Positions 1 through 7,882 of a stretch of 64,000 nucleotides of DNA are shown piece by piece. How positions within the stretch are numbered: position 1 is the first letter of the stretch; the number at the start of each line of letters is the position of its first letter. The notes under the pieces were generated by a model, which saw only the letters and a program-made list of their open reading frames with translations, had not been told where the DNA came from and did no database searches. The position numbers and the translations under genes are program-made. The DNA is from Streptomyces fragilis. Lineage in GTDB: Bacteria; Actinomycetota; Actinomycetes; Streptomycetales; Streptomycetaceae. Location of the stretch: assembly GCF_003112515.1 (NCBI RefSeq), contig NZ_BEVZ01000002.1, positions 1,674,001-1,738,000 of the forward strand. Direction: 5' to 3'.

Positions 1-1
1 C

Positions 2-49
2 TGGGACTTCGGGCGGCACCTCGTGCGCCAGGCGGTCGCCAACCGCTGA
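2..49 (+). CDS. C-terminal end of an upstream gene (partial)
   Basis: An open frame enters from the left edge and ends at TGA 47-49. It encodes 15 residues ending in VRQAVANR. The fragment is too short to assign a family. It is reported only because the frame, the codon use and the position just before a regulated promoter fit the end of a real gene. Confidence 0.45.
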   Translation, partial: WDFGRHLVRQAVANR

Positions 50-72
50 TCCGCCCCGCCGATCAGCACCTC

Positions 73-107
73 TTGCCTCAGAGGCAAAGGATTTGCCTTG
101 GAGGCAA
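73..107. promoter_or_regulatory. Tandem palindromic operators before the XRE-cupin gene
   Basis: Two 15-bp palindromes of the form TTGCCTnnGAGGCAA (third base of the gap variable) lie at 73-87 and 93-107, 20 bp centre to centre. The first is a perfect 7-bp inverted repeat (TTGCCTC-A-GAGGCAA). They sit about 20 bp before ATG 128 of an XRE-family regulator, so autoregulation is the simplest reading. The second site covers the alternative TTG start at 98, which argues against that start. Confidence 0.7.
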
Positions 108-127
108 GACGGTGGCTGAATGGTGAC

Positions 128-778
128 ATGCCCGCCGCAGCACAGGCGCCCGGCCCCGGGCCGGGAGACCTTCCCAGCGTAGCTCCGACGCTCCGCGCAC
201 TCCGGCACCGGACCGGCCTCACGCTCGAGGCCGCCGCCCGGGCCGCCGACCTCTCACCGGCCCACCTCTCCCGCCTGGAGACCGGCCACCGCCAGCCGTC
301 CCTGCCCGTCCTCCTCGGGCTCGCCCGCGTCTACGGCACCACCGTCTCCGAACTGCTCGGCGAGACCACCCCCGACCGCGAGGCCGTGGTGCGGGCGGCC
401 GCCGCCGCGGAGACCCGGGCCGGCGGATGGAGCTACTGGCCCGCCGGGGCGCCGGGTCGCGCCATGCAGGCCCTGCGGGTCCGCATCCCGCACAGCGGCG
501 GCCCCCAGGACCAGGTGGTCCGGGTCCACCCGGGTGAGGAATGGCTGCACGTCCTCGCCGGCGGTCTCCGCCTCCACCTGGGTGACACGTCCCACGCGCT
601 CGGCCCCGGCGACAGCGCCCACTTCGACTCCCTCACCCCGCACCGCCTGGCCGCCGAGGGCCCCGACGGCGCCGAGCTCCTGTTCGTCCACACCCTGCTG
701 CAGAGCCCCACGGCCGCCCTGTGCCTCGGACCCGAGGCGACCGGCGGCCACCCGACCCCGTCCGGAGTGACGTCATGA
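128..778 (+). CDS. XRE-family regulator with C-terminal cupin domain
   Basis: A predicted 216-aa cytoplasmic transcription factor. An XRE-type helix-turn-helix lies at about residues 22-71 (LRALRHRTGLTL then HLSRLETGHRQPS). A cupin_2 β-barrel follows at about 115-192, with the PGEEWLHVLAGG and LGPGDSAHFDS strands. XRE-cupin proteins generally regulate a neighbouring metabolic or transport gene in response to a small ligand bound in the cupin. I chose ATG 128 because the alternative TTG at 98 lies inside the upstream palindrome. The stop overlaps the next ATG in an ATGA junction, so the small membrane protein is translationally coupled. The ligand cannot be told from the sequence. Confidence 0.85.
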   Translation: MPAAAQAPGPGPGDLPSVAPTLRALRHRTGLTLEAAARAADLSPAHLSRLETGHRQPSLPVLLGLARVYGTTVSELLGETTPDREAVVRAAAAAETRAGGWSYWPAGAPGRAMQALRVRIPHSGGPQDQVVRVHPGEEWLHVLAGGLRLHLGDTSHALGPGDSAHFDSLTPHRLAAEGPDGAELLFVHTLLQSPTAALCLGPEATGGHPTPSGVTS

Positions 779-933
779 CGACCCCCGACAAGAACAACGT
801 GCCCGACCGCCGGAACGTCGAGGACAAGTTCCCGCGCGCCCTGTGGATCCGCCTCTTCGTCTACATCGTGGCCGGCCACCTCTTCGCCGGCTTCATCTGG
901 CTGCTCTTCGAGGCGGGCGCCCGCGCCAACTGA
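775..933 (+). CDS. Small single-TM membrane protein (DUF6126-like)
   Basis: A 52-aa protein whose ATG overlaps the stop of the XRE-cupin gene. The N-terminal half is polar and charged (about residues 1-20). It is followed by one hydrophobic helix, about residues 24-46 (IRLFVYIVAGHLFAGFIWLL). Tiny membrane proteins of this shape often follow XRE-cupin regulators in Streptomyces; I recall the label DUF6126 but could not check it. The role is unknown. The strong overlap suggests it belongs to the same regulatory or transport response. Confidence 0.7.
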   Translation: MTTPDKNNVPDRRNVEDKFPRALWIRLFVYIVAGHLFAGFIWLLFEAGARAN

Positions 934-959
934 GCCGGGGCGCGGGCACGGCCCGCACA

Positions 960-1003
960 GCGCGAGGGCCCGGGAGCGGACATCCGCTCCCGGGCCCTCG
1001 CGC
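960..1003. terminator. Bidirectional hairpin terminator
   Basis: A perfect 21-bp stem (960-980 with 983-1003) with a minimal CA loop lies between the small membrane gene and the convergent phosphatase gene, whose stop is at 1012. It has no U-tract, as is usual for Streptomyces terminators. Confidence 0.85.
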
Positions 1004-1011
1004 TCGCGCCG

Positions 1012-1809
1012 TCAGTCGAGGAGCCGCTCGCGCAGCCGCTCCCGCAGCTCCGGGGTCACGCCCAGGCCCCGCGCCAGGTAGGCGTCGACCCCGCCCCAGG
1101 TCTCCTCGATCGTCTCGAACGCGGCCCCCAGGTACTCGGGCCTCGCGTCGAACAGCGGGCTCAGCAGCTCGGTGATCTCCGGGGTGTAGGGGTCCGAGGA
1201 CTCGCCGCCCCGGTGCAGGTTGTAGCGCCGGTGCGCGGCCCCCGACTTCAGGTAGTCCTCGGCGATCGCGTCCCGCTCCACGCCCAGCACCAGCAGCGTC
1301 ACCGCGATCGACAGGCCCGCCCGGTCCTTGCCGGCCGAGCAGTGCATCAGCGCCGGGGCGCCGTCCTCGGCCAGGGAGCGAAGCACCTGGGAGTGCTCCT
1401 CGGTGCGCGTGAGGATGGTCTGCCGGTAGGAGGCGATCATGCGCTGCGCCGCGCGGCCGTCGCCCAGCAGCGGCCGCAGCTCGTCCACGCCTCCGCGGCG
1501 TACCCGGCGCCAGAACTCGGCGCCGTCGGCCGGGTCGGACAGCGGCAGGCGCACCTCCTGGACCCCCGGCAGCGTGACGTCGGGGCCCTCCAGGCTCCGG
1601 TCGGCCTCGTTGCGGAAGTCGAAGACGGTGCGCAGGTTGAGCGAGGCGAGGAAGGCGGCGTCCTCGGCCGTGGCGCTCGCCAGGTGACCGCTGCGGTACA
1701 GGACCCCGGGCCTCACCTTGCGGCCGTCCGCCGTGGGCATCCCGCCCACGTCGCGAAAGTTGCGCACTCCGACGAGCTGGGGCTCGGTCGACGGGACCTG
1801 CTGCGTCAC
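1012..1809 (-). CDS. Tyrosine-protein phosphatase (DSP/lipid-phosphatase-like)
   Basis: A predicted 265-aa phosphatase. The signature HCSAGKDRAG contains nucleophile C157 and phosphate-binding R163 (CX5R). The N-terminal LVGVRNFRDVGGMPTADG stretch and the FDFRNEAD segment are typical of the tyrosine phosphatase family 3 (bacterial MptpB/LipA-like enzymes). The AGKD loop is typical of enzymes that also accept phosphoinositides. No signal peptide is present, so it acts in the cytoplasm unless exported. GTG 1809 is chosen because GGAGGAG sits just upstream on the minus strand. It is monocistronic, with the hairpin at 960-1003 at its end. Confidence 0.88.
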   Translation of the reverse strand: MTQQVPSTEPQLVGVRNFRDVGGMPTADGRKVRPGVLYRSGHLASATAEDAAFLASLNLRTVFDFRNEADRSLEGPDVTLPGVQEVRLPLSDPADGAEFWRRVRRGGVDELRPLLGDGRAAQRMIASYRQTILTRTEEHSQVLRSLAEDGAPALMHCSAGKDRAGLSIAVTLLVLGVERDAIAEDYLKSGAAHRRYNLHRGGESSDPYTPEITELLSPLFDARPEYLGAAFETIEETWGGVDAYLARGLGVTPELRERLRERLLD

Positions 1810-2227
1810 GGGGGCTCCTCCCACTAGGCCCCGCCGGCGCGGCATCCGGCGGGTGCGCTCCGACGATACGACACGTGTCGCCAGGGCAAGGAGGGTGCCG
1901 TCGCCCCGGAGCCGCGGCGGCCCCTGGAACCCGCTTATTGCGCATTTCGGGCAAAACGTACCAATGATGATTTGTCTCTTGATAGCCCAACTCTTGTGAT
2001 GCGTGGGGCTGGTGGGGAGCGGGTGGGTGAGCAGCCTCATATCGGTGACCGAGCGTCGTCGGCGCCTGCGGTGCAACTGAGGCCACTCGGGCGGGACTTG
2101 CGGGGGGTTGTCGACTCTCCGTGACCGTTTTGCCCTTAAGTGATCACAAAGAATGCACCTTCGTGGAAATCCGGCGCTTGTCCGGTTGCGCTCCGGTCGC
2201 TTACGTTCACCATCCGATCCGGACGGA
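1810..2227. other. Gene-free region between phosphatase and riboswitch
   Basis: I see no coding region of its own here. An unusually AT-rich patch at about 1935-2000 and another at about 2130-2160 (TTAAGTGATCACAAAG) are the likely promoter zones for the divergent phosphatase and M23 peptidase genes. No site could be assigned with certainty. Open frames that read through this DNA extend flanking genes and are not supported by ribosome sites. Confidence 0.5.
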
Positions 2228-2404
2228 CGCCTAATCCTGCCGCCGCCCGGATCTCTCACACTCACCCGAGTAACCCGAGTACGGCAGGAGCGGGGGACCC
2301 ACAGGTACGCGCCTGTTCCGGTCTCCGGAACGGGCTTGGGGTAAAGCCGCGCACCGCGCGTCCGGGCATCTCCAGCCCGCACCCGACAGCTCACCTCGCA
2401 GGCG
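2228..2404 (+). ncRNA. c-di-AMP riboswitch (ydaO-yuaA class)
   Basis: The leader has the hallmark blocks of the ydaO-yuaA element: GAGCGGGGGACCCA near 2288-2301, GGGGTAAAGCCGC near 2338-2350, and CCGACAGCTCACCTCGCAGGCG near the 3' end. A P1 stem can be drawn between CGCCT (2228-2232) and AGGCG (2400-2404). The element ends 17 nt before the ATG of a LysM-M23 cell-wall peptidase. In Streptomyces this class is known to control muralytic enzymes such as rpfA, usually shutting expression off at high c-di-AMP. The sequence blocks are seen; the OFF behaviour is inferred from the family. Confidence 0.92.
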
Positions 2405-2421
2405 ACGGAGAGGACAACGTC

Positions 2422-3270
2422 ATGCCCGCGAAGCGTCAGCAGCACCGCCGTCCCACCGGCGTCCAGCGCCTCACCCGCTCCATCGCCGTCGCCGGAACGG
2501 GCGCCATGGTGCTCGGCCTGCCCCTGATGGGCTCCGCCACCGCGCACGCCGCCGCCCCGCAGAACGCCCCGCAGGGCGTCGCGGCCGCCGCGAAGAAGGC
2601 CGCCGGCCAGACCTACACGGTCAAGAAGGGCGACTCCCTCTCGAAGATCGCCGACAAGAAGAAGGTCGCGGGCGGCTGGAAGAAGCTCTACAAGATCAAC
2701 CGTGAGGTCGTCGGCGACAACCCGCGCCTGATCAAGCCCGGCACCAAGCTGGACCTGGGCAAGAAGGCCGCGGCCAAGCCCGCCAAGGCCAAGCCCGCCA
2801 AGGCCGCCGCCCCCAAGAGCGAGGCGCCGACGACCACGGTGGCCGACGCGGCCGCCACCAGCGGCTACACCGCCCCCGTGGACGCCGCGAGCCTGGGCAC
2901 CGCCTACCACACGCCCGGCGGCATGTGGTCCAGCGGCTACCACACCGGCGCCGACTTCGTGATCCCCACCGGCACCCCGATCAAGGCGATCGCCGCGGGC
3001 ACCGTGGTCGCCGCCGGCAACGGCGGCGCCTACGGCAACCAGGTCGTCATCCAGCACGCCGACGGAATGTACTCCCAGTACGCCCACCAGTCGCAGCTGT
3101 CCGTCTCCGTCGGGCAGACCGTGACGGTCGGCCAGCAGATCGGCCTGTCCGGCGCCACCGGCAACGTGACCGGCCCGCACCTGCACTTCGAGGTCCGCAC
3201 CAGCCCCGACTACGGCTCCGACGTCGACCCGGTGGCCTACCTCAACTCGCACGGGGTCAGCCTCGGCTGA
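2422..3270 (+). CDS. Secreted LysM-M23 peptidoglycan endopeptidase
   Basis: A 282-aa secreted cell-wall hydrolase. A basic N-terminus and hydrophobic stretch end in SATAHAAAP (signal peptide, cleavage near residue 40). A LysM peptidoglycan-binding domain follows (YTVKKGDSLSKIA..., about residues 60-112), then an Ala/Lys/Pro linker, then an M23 peptidase domain at about 165-275. The zinc ligands are visible: H174 and D178 in HTGADF, and H255 in HLHFEV (with H253 before it). It should cut stem-peptide crosslinks during growth, germination or spore maturation. ATG 2422 has GGAGAGG upstream and follows the riboswitch directly. The longer frame from 2140 would place the riboswitch inside the protein and is rejected. 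Confidence 0.93.
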   Translation: MPAKRQQHRRPTGVQRLTRSIAVAGTGAMVLGLPLMGSATAHAAAPQNAPQGVAAAAKKAAGQTYTVKKGDSLSKIADKKKVAGGWKKLYKINREVVGDNPRLIKPGTKLDLGKKAAAKPAKAKPAKAAAPKSEAPTTTVADAAATSGYTAPVDAASLGTAYHTPGGMWSSGYHTGADFVIPTGTPIKAIAAGTVVAAGNGGAYGNQVVIQHADGMYSQYAHQSQLSVSVGQTVTVGQQIGLSGATGNVTGPHLHFEVRTSPDYGSDVDPVAYLNSHGVSLG

Positions 3271-3303
3271 CGCCCCTGCGGGACCTCGCGGTTGCGCGCG
3301 GAA

Positions 3304-3339
3304 CGAGGGCCGCACCCCCTGTCGGGGGTGCGGCCCTCG
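3304..3339 (+). terminator. Hairpin terminator of the M23 peptidase gene
   Basis: A perfect 16-bp stem (3304-3319 with 3324-3339) and a TGTC tetraloop lie 34 nt after the stop. Confidence 0.85.
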
Positions 3340-3434
3340 GCGTGTCCCCGCCCTCACGCGTGGTGTTTATCACCCGCCGTCAACCCCTCCCTACGGTCGC
3401 GTAGCTCACATCCGAAGGAGGAAGATGCCTCGAT

Positions 3435-4262
3435 GTGGCAGACGATTCGAAGAATGACAGCAGAACAGTGATCGGGTCGGTCGGGTCGTACGTGGCCGTC
3501 GGGGACAGCTTCACCGAGGGCGTCGGGGACCCCGGCCCCGACGGGACGTTCGTCGGCTGGGCCGACCGCCTCGCGGTCCTCCTCGCCGACCGCAGGCCGG
3601 AGGGCGACTTCCGCTACGCCAACCTCGCCGTGCGCGGGAAACTCCTCGACCAGATCGCGGCCGACCAGGTCCCCCAGGTCCGCGACCTCGCCCCGGACCT
3701 GGTGTCCATCTGCGCGGGCGGCAACGACATCCTGCGGCCCGGCACCGACCCCGACGAGGTCGCCGAGCGCTTCGAGAAGGCCGTCGCGGAGCTCGCCTCC
3801 GCGGCCGGGACCGTCCTCGTCGCGACCGGCTTCGACACCCGGGGCGTCCCCGTCCTCAAGCACCTGCGCGGAAAGATCGCCACGTACAACGGGCACGTCC
3901 GCGCCGTCGCCGACCGGTACGGCTGCCCGGTGCTGGACCTGTGGTCCCTGCGCAGCGTCCAGGACCGCCGCGCCTGGGACAGCGACCGCCTGCACCTCTC
4001 CGCCGAGGGTCACACCCGCGTGGCCCTGCGGGCCGGACAGGTCCTCGGCCTCGAGGTCCCCGCCGACCCGGAGCAGCCCTGGCCCCCGCGCCCCCAGCGC
4101 GGCGTGCTGGAGGTACGCCTCGACGACGTCCACTGGGCGCGGGAGCACCTGGTGCCGTGGATCGGGCGACGCCTGCGCGGACAGTCCTCGGGCGACACGA
4201 TCGTCGCCAAGGGTCAGTTGGCGCTGGACGACCTCAAGTCCTGGCTCGCCAGGGCCGTCTGA
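3435..4262 (+). CDS. SGNH/GDSL-family hydrolase
   Basis: A 275-aa cytoplasmic esterase/lipase-like enzyme. The SGNH blocks are all present: GDSFTEG with nucleophile S25 (block I), the conserved Gly in the LAVRGKLL segment (block II), GGND with N97 (block III), and D184-x-x-H187 in DSDRLHLS (block V). No signal peptide is visible, unlike many secreted Streptomyces SGNH lipases. The C-terminal 60 residues are specific to an actinobacterial subgroup and end in a conserved-looking WLARAV. GTG 3435 is preceded by GAAGGAGGA. The natural substrate is unknown. Confidence 0.9.
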   Translation: MADDSKNDSRTVIGSVGSYVAVGDSFTEGVGDPGPDGTFVGWADRLAVLLADRRPEGDFRYANLAVRGKLLDQIAADQVPQVRDLAPDLVSICAGGNDILRPGTDPDEVAERFEKAVAELASAAGTVLVATGFDTRGVPVLKHLRGKIATYNGHVRAVADRYGCPVLDLWSLRSVQDRRAWDSDRLHLSAEGHTRVALRAGQVLGLEVPADPEQPWPPRPQRGVLEVRLDDVHWAREHLVPWIGRRLRGQSSGDTIVAKGQLALDDLKSWLARAV

Positions 4263-4356
4263 CGCGAAGAAGACCGGGCGTGGCCGTGGCCGGGCCCCGT
4301 CCCGGCGCGGCCCGCCGGGCAACGCGAGCAGGCGCCCCGGCGTCCTGGGGAACAGG

Positions 4357-4397
4357 GACGTCCGCGCGGACGTTCCCAGGAACATCCGCGCGGACAC
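4357..4397. repeat. Repeated palindromic TCCGCGCGGA elements
   Basis: Two copies of the core TCCGCGCGGA lie at 4361-4370 and 4385-4394. The first sits in a near-palindrome (GGGACGTCCG-CG-CGGACGTTCCC, one base out of register), and the second follows after AGGAACA. They lie 60-100 bp before the MBL-fold gene that starts at 4457. They may be a regulator site or part of a terminator for the SGNH gene; no regulator is identified. Confidence 0.4.
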
Positions 4398-4456
4398 ACG
4401 CAACACGACGACGCCGGCACGGACCACCGGTCCGGCACGGCGGCTGGAGGCCACCT

Positions 4457-5656
4457 GTGAGCGACACCGGTTCCCTTGCCCGTTCCGTCTCCGCGGCAGG
4501 GGCCTCCCTGCTGCGCGGCCTGCGGCCGGTGTCCTTCGGGGCCGAGCCCCGGGGCGAGCGCCTGGCCCGCATCGAGGCGTCGCCCCATTTCGCCGACGGC
4601 GTCTTCCGCAACCCGGACGGGCCCGCCCGCACGACCCCCGCCCCCGCCGGGCGCCGCGAGCTGGCCAAGGGCTTCCTCGACCGCGAGGCCCGCGCGCTGC
4701 GCGCCCCCGCCCGGCCGATACCCGTTCATCCCGGCACGCTCGCCGAACTGTCCTCCCCGCCCGCCGACGGCCTGCGCGTCACCTGGCTCGGACACTCCAC
4801 CGTGCTGACCGAGATCGACGGCCACCGGGTGCTGTTCGACCCCGTCTGGGGCGAGCGCTGCTCCCCGGTCGGCTTCGCGGGGCCCCGCCGGCTGCACCCC
4901 GTGCCGGCGCCGCTCGCCGCGCTCGGCCCGGTGGACGTGGTCGTGATCTCGCACGACCACTACGACCACCTGGACATGCCCACCATCAAGGCGCTGACGG
5001 GCACCGACACCCTGTTCGCCGTGCCGCTCGGCGTCGGCGCCCACCTGGAGCACTGGGGCGTGCCCGCCGACCGCCTGCGCGAACTCGACTGGCACGAGTC
5101 CACCCGCGTCGGCTCCCTGACGCTCACGGCCACCCCCGCCCGCCACTTCTGCGGCCGCGGCCTGCGCAACACCCAGCACACGCTGTGGGCCTCCTGGTCC
5201 GTGGCGGGTGACCGGCACCGCGTGTACCACAGCGGCGACACCGGCTACTTCGAGGGCTTCCGCGACATCGGCGCGAGCCACGGCCCGTTCGACGTGACGA
5301 TGATCCAGCTCGGGGCCTACTCCGAGCACTGGCCCGACATCCACATGACGCCCGAGGAAGGCCTGCGCGCCCACCTCGACCTCCAGGGCGGCGGCCCCGG
5401 CGGCGTGCTGCTGCCCATCCACTGGGGCACCTTCAACCTGGCCCTGCACCCGTGGGCGGAGCCGGCCGAGTGGATCCACGACGTGGCCGAGGAGGCCGGG
5501 CAGCCGGTGGCGTTCCCGCGCCCCGGCGAACCCTTCACGCCGGGCGCCGAGTTGCCGGCCGAGCCGTGGTGGCGCGCGGTGTCCGCACCGCTCGACCGGC
5601 ACTGGCGCCGACGCACGGCACCGGCCGCCGAGGCCTCCTCCACGGCCGGTCCGTAG
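4457..5656 (+). CDS. MBL-fold metallo-hydrolase (UlaG/NAPE-PLD-like)
   Basis: A 399-aa metallo-β-lactamase-fold enzyme. The core zinc motif HDHYDH is at residues 166-171. It is followed by the third His (TPARHFCGRG), the bridging Asp (HSGDTGYFEGF) and the last His (PIHWGTFNLALHPW). Before the core is a roughly 110-residue N-terminal extension (ASPHFADGVFRN...) typical of the NAPE-PLD-like / UlaG branch, which hydrolyses phosphodiesters or lactones. No signal peptide is evident. GTG 4457 has GGAGG 6-10 nt upstream. The exact substrate is not predictable. Confidence 0.85.
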   Translation: MSDTGSLARSVSAAGASLLRGLRPVSFGAEPRGERLARIEASPHFADGVFRNPDGPARTTPAPAGRRELAKGFLDREARALRAPARPIPVHPGTLAELSSPPADGLRVTWLGHSTVLTEIDGHRVLFDPVWGERCSPVGFAGPRRLHPVPAPLAALGPVDVVVISHDHYDHLDMPTIKALTGTDTLFAVPLGVGAHLEHWGVPADRLRELDWHESTRVGSLTLTATPARHFCGRGLRNTQHTLWASWSVAGDRHRVYHSGDTGYFEGFRDIGASHGPFDVTMIQLGAYSEHWPDIHMTPEEGLRAHLDLQGGGPGGVLLPIHWGTFNLALHPWAEPAEWIHDVAEEAGQPVAFPRPGEPFTPGAELPAEPWWRAVSAPLDRHWRRRTAPAAEASSTAGP

Positions 5657-5668
5657 GTCGGCGGGGCA

Positions 5669-5695
5669 GCGGCGCGGCTCCCGCACGGGCGCCGC
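5669..5695. terminator. Possible convergent terminator hairpin
   Basis: GCGGCGC at 5669-5675 pairs with GCGCCGC at 5689-5695 around a 13-nt loop. It sits between two convergent stops (5656 and 5698). The stem is short, so this is weak. Confidence 0.4.
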
Positions 5696-5697
5696 GG

Positions 5698-6123
5698 TCA
5701 GCCCCGGTAGCGGCGCAGGGCGGCGAACTGCAGGACCGCGAAGCCTCCGACCGTCAGCGCCTGCATCGGGATCCAGAGCATGCCGGCCGTGGTGGGGGCG
5801 TCCAGCCACAGCAGGACCGTCACGATGCTGAGCACCGCCCACACCACGTTCGCGTCGATCACCGCCGTCACGGCCTTCACCGAAGGCGCGGGCCGAGTGG
5901 CCAGGAAGGCCACCGCCCCGGCGAAGAGGACGAGGAAGATACCCAGTTCGAACAGCAGCGCGCTGCCCACCCCCAGCAGTTCCCCCAGGGGGCCGGAGGC
6001 CACCACGTAGGCGAGCCCGTTGGCGCCGGTCACGGCGGCGTCGAGGGCGAGGAAGCGGGACAGCCATACGCGTGCGCCCTCCTGAGGGCGGCGGATTGCG
6101 GTGGTCGCGTCGGTCGTGGTCAT
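5698..6123 (-). CDS. Four-helix integral membrane protein, function unknown
   Basis: A 141-aa membrane protein. Four hydrophobic segments are seen at about residues 25-47 (LDAAVTGANGLAYVVASGPL), 52-72 (LLFELGIFLVLFAGAVAFLA), 88-106 (NVVWAVLSIVTVLLWLD) and 110-130 (GMLWIPMQALTVGGFAVLQF). This resembles small Streptomyces integral membrane proteins of about 130-150 aa with no assigned role. ATG 6123 is preceded by GAGGGG on the minus strand. The frame stays open to 6237, but that upstream part lacks a ribosome site and crosses a palindrome. The function is not known. Confidence 0.75.
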   Translation of the reverse strand: MTTTDATTAIRRPQEGARVWLSRFLALDAAVTGANGLAYVVASGPLGELLGVGSALLFELGIFLVLFAGAVAFLATRPAPSVKAVTAVIDANVVWAVLSIVTVLLWLDAPTTAGMLWIPMQALTVGGFAVLQFAALRRYRG

Positions 6124-6207
6124 GGCAGGTGATCCCCTCGGAGTTCGTCGGCAGCGGATTGTGCGTCGTTGCGGTTCCCACCTTCGCGTGGGGCTGACGG
6201 ATCGTCG

Positions 6208-6224
6208 ATTACCGCCGAGGTAAT
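6208..6224. promoter_or_regulatory. Inverted repeat ATTACC-N5-GGTAAT
   Basis: A perfect 6-bp inverted repeat with a 5-nt spacer lies about 85 bp upstream of the four-helix membrane gene (read on the minus strand). TetR- and MarR-type regulators bind half-sites like this. No cognate regulator is adjacent, so it is only a candidate operator. Confidence 0.4.
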
Positions 6225-6321
6225 GAGGACGACGCACCGATCCGCCGGGGCCCCGGGCGTCCCGCGGCCCGGACCGGCAGGAGGGGTTCCGGCCTGCCGG
6301 TGGCGCGGGGCCCGGGCGGGT

Positions 6322-7062
6322 TCAGGCGGAGCCGGCGACGCCCACGCCGACGGCGATGAACAGCCAGCCGGTGGTCAGTTCCCAGCGGCGGCGCACGTCC
6401 GGACGGGCGAGGAAGGCCCGCATTCGCGCGGCGACCGCGACCAGGGCGAACCAGTAGACGACGCCGATCAGCACGTCCAGGACGCCGAGGAGGAAGATCT
6501 GCCGCGCCGGGGAACCCTCGCCGTGCACGAACTGCGGCAGCACGCTCAGGAAGAACAGTGCGGCCTTCGGATTGAGCACGTTGGTGAGCAGGCCCCGCCT
6601 GAAGCCGGAACGCCACCGGCCCCGCCGCCCCGCCTCGGCTCCCGAGGCGCCGGCCTCGAGCCCGGAGCCGTCCGCACAGGCCTCCACGTCGCCCGGGCTG
6701 TCCTGCGCGTCGCCCGGCCCGTACTCACGGCCGGTCCGGCCGGTGGCCGGTTTCCGCCGGGCGGCCCGTGCCCCGGCGGCACGACGGGCCGCCGACACCG
6801 CCCGCACCCCCAGGTACACGAGGTACGCCGCGCCCAGCAGCTTGACCACCTGGAAGACCACCGGAGTGCGGGCCGCGATCAGCGACAGCCCGACGGCTGC
6901 GGCGAGCATGTGGACGCACAAGCCGGTCTGGGCGCCCAGCGCCGCCGCCCGCCCCTTGGACGGGTGGGCGGCGGCAGCCTGCACCACCACGAGGAAGTCC
7001 GGGCCGGGCACCAGATAGGCGACCAGCACCACCCCCAGGAAACCGACGAGGTCGACCGACAT
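6322..7062 (-). CDS. LysE/RhtB-family amino acid exporter
   Basis: A 246-aa inner-membrane translocator. The N-terminal VPGPDFLVVVQ motif is the LysE/RhtB signature. It is followed by the GAQTGLCVHMLAAAVGLS helix, the LLGAAYLVYLGVRA helix, and the later NPKAALFFLSVLPQFV motif. Members export amino acids such as homoserine, threonine or lysine. A polar, Gly/Glu-rich loop of about 60 residues (about 97-155) is inserted in the middle of the protein and makes it longer than the usual 205-210 aa. ATG 7062 has GGAGGGAG upstream. The neighbouring TetR gene ends upstream with no overlap. Confidence 0.88.
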   Translation of the reverse strand: MSVDLVGFLGVVLVAYLVPGPDFLVVVQAAAAHPSKGRAAALGAQTGLCVHMLAAAVGLSLIAARTPVVFQVVKLLGAAYLVYLGVRAVSAARRAAGARAARRKPATGRTGREYGPGDAQDSPGDVEACADGSGLEAGASGAEAGRRGRWRSGFRRGLLTNVLNPKAALFFLSVLPQFVHGEGSPARQIFLLGVLDVLIGVVYWFALVAVAARMRAFLARPDVRRRWELTTGWLFIAVGVGVAGSA

Positions 7063-7231
7063 CCGCTCTCCCTCCGTCACCCCTGCCGTCCGCGCGCCGG
7101 GGCGGCACGGCGGCACGGCGGGTACGGGTACGGGTGCCCGCCCTCGCCCGCCGAAGGCAGCGGCGTTCCGGCCACCTTGCGCGAGGCGGGGCCGCCGACG
7201 CCCGGTCAGGGCCGGTGACGCGCCCCGGACG

Positions 7232-7882
7232 TCACGGCGTGAGGGCCCGCAGCCGGTCCCGGAGACCCGCCAGCACCGTCGCCAGTCCCAGGTCGAAGGC
7301 GGCCCGGGCCGCGTCACGGCCCACCCGCGCGCCGACCACCCGCGCCAGCACGGGAGCCTGGTCGGCCGGAACGTCGAAGATGTCGTCGGGCGCCGCCGCG
7401 TCCAGGGCCGAGCCGAGGACGAAGGACTCCACCGCCACCACGACGTCCATGACCTGATCGTCCGGCCACCCCCCGGCCCGCAGCCCCGCCGCGACCTTCT
7501 CGTACATCGCGACCGTGTGCGGGGATCCGGCGATGGGAGTCACCGCGATGACGGGGACGAGCAGCGAATGCCGCGCGTACGCGTCGCGGTAGGAGTGCGC
7601 CCACGCCTCGAGCGCGGCGTCCCAGGGACGCACCTCGAAGTCCGAACAGTCGATCTCCCGGTTGACGTGGTCCTGGATCCACCGCAGGAGCTGGTGCTTG
7701 TTGCTCACGTGGTTGTAGAGGGCCGAGGGCGCGACCCCCAACTGCCGGGCGAGCGCCGCCATCGTGAGCGCCGAATACCCCCGCAGCTCGATCAGCTCCA
7801 CCGCCGCCGAGGTGATCTTCTCCTGCGACAGCAGGGGCGCGGTGGGGCGCCCACGGCGTCGCGGCTGTTCGGAAGACGTCAC
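7232..7882 (-). CDS. TetR-family repressor, divergent to the amine oxidase operon
   Basis: A 216-aa regulator. The DNA-binding domain is at about residues 20-66, with a helix-turn-helix LARQLGVAPSALYNHVSNK. The C-terminal ligand domain is of the TetR_C type, with the VVVAVESFVLGSALD helix. It starts at GTG 7882 and diverges from the amine oxidase at 8025. It probably represses that operon, and perhaps itself, until an amine is present. This job is inferred from the divergent layout and the 142-bp shared promoter region; the ligand is unknown. Confidence 0.87.
   Translation of the reverse strand: MTSSEQPRRRGRPTAPLLSQEKITSAAVELIELRGYSALTMAALARQLGVAPSALYNHVSNKHQLLRWIQDHVNREIDCSDFEVRPWDAALEAWAHSYRDAYARHSLLVPVIAVTPIAGSPHTVAMYEKVAAGLRAGGWPDDQVMDVVVAVESFVLGSALDAAAPDDIFDVPADQAPVLARVVGARVGRDAARAAFDLGLATVLAGLRDRLRALTP

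Noticed and set aside
2140..2421. N-terminal extension of the M23 peptidase from 2140
   Set aside because: It would translate through the c-di-AMP riboswitch. ATG 2422 has a ribosome site and begins a signal peptide.
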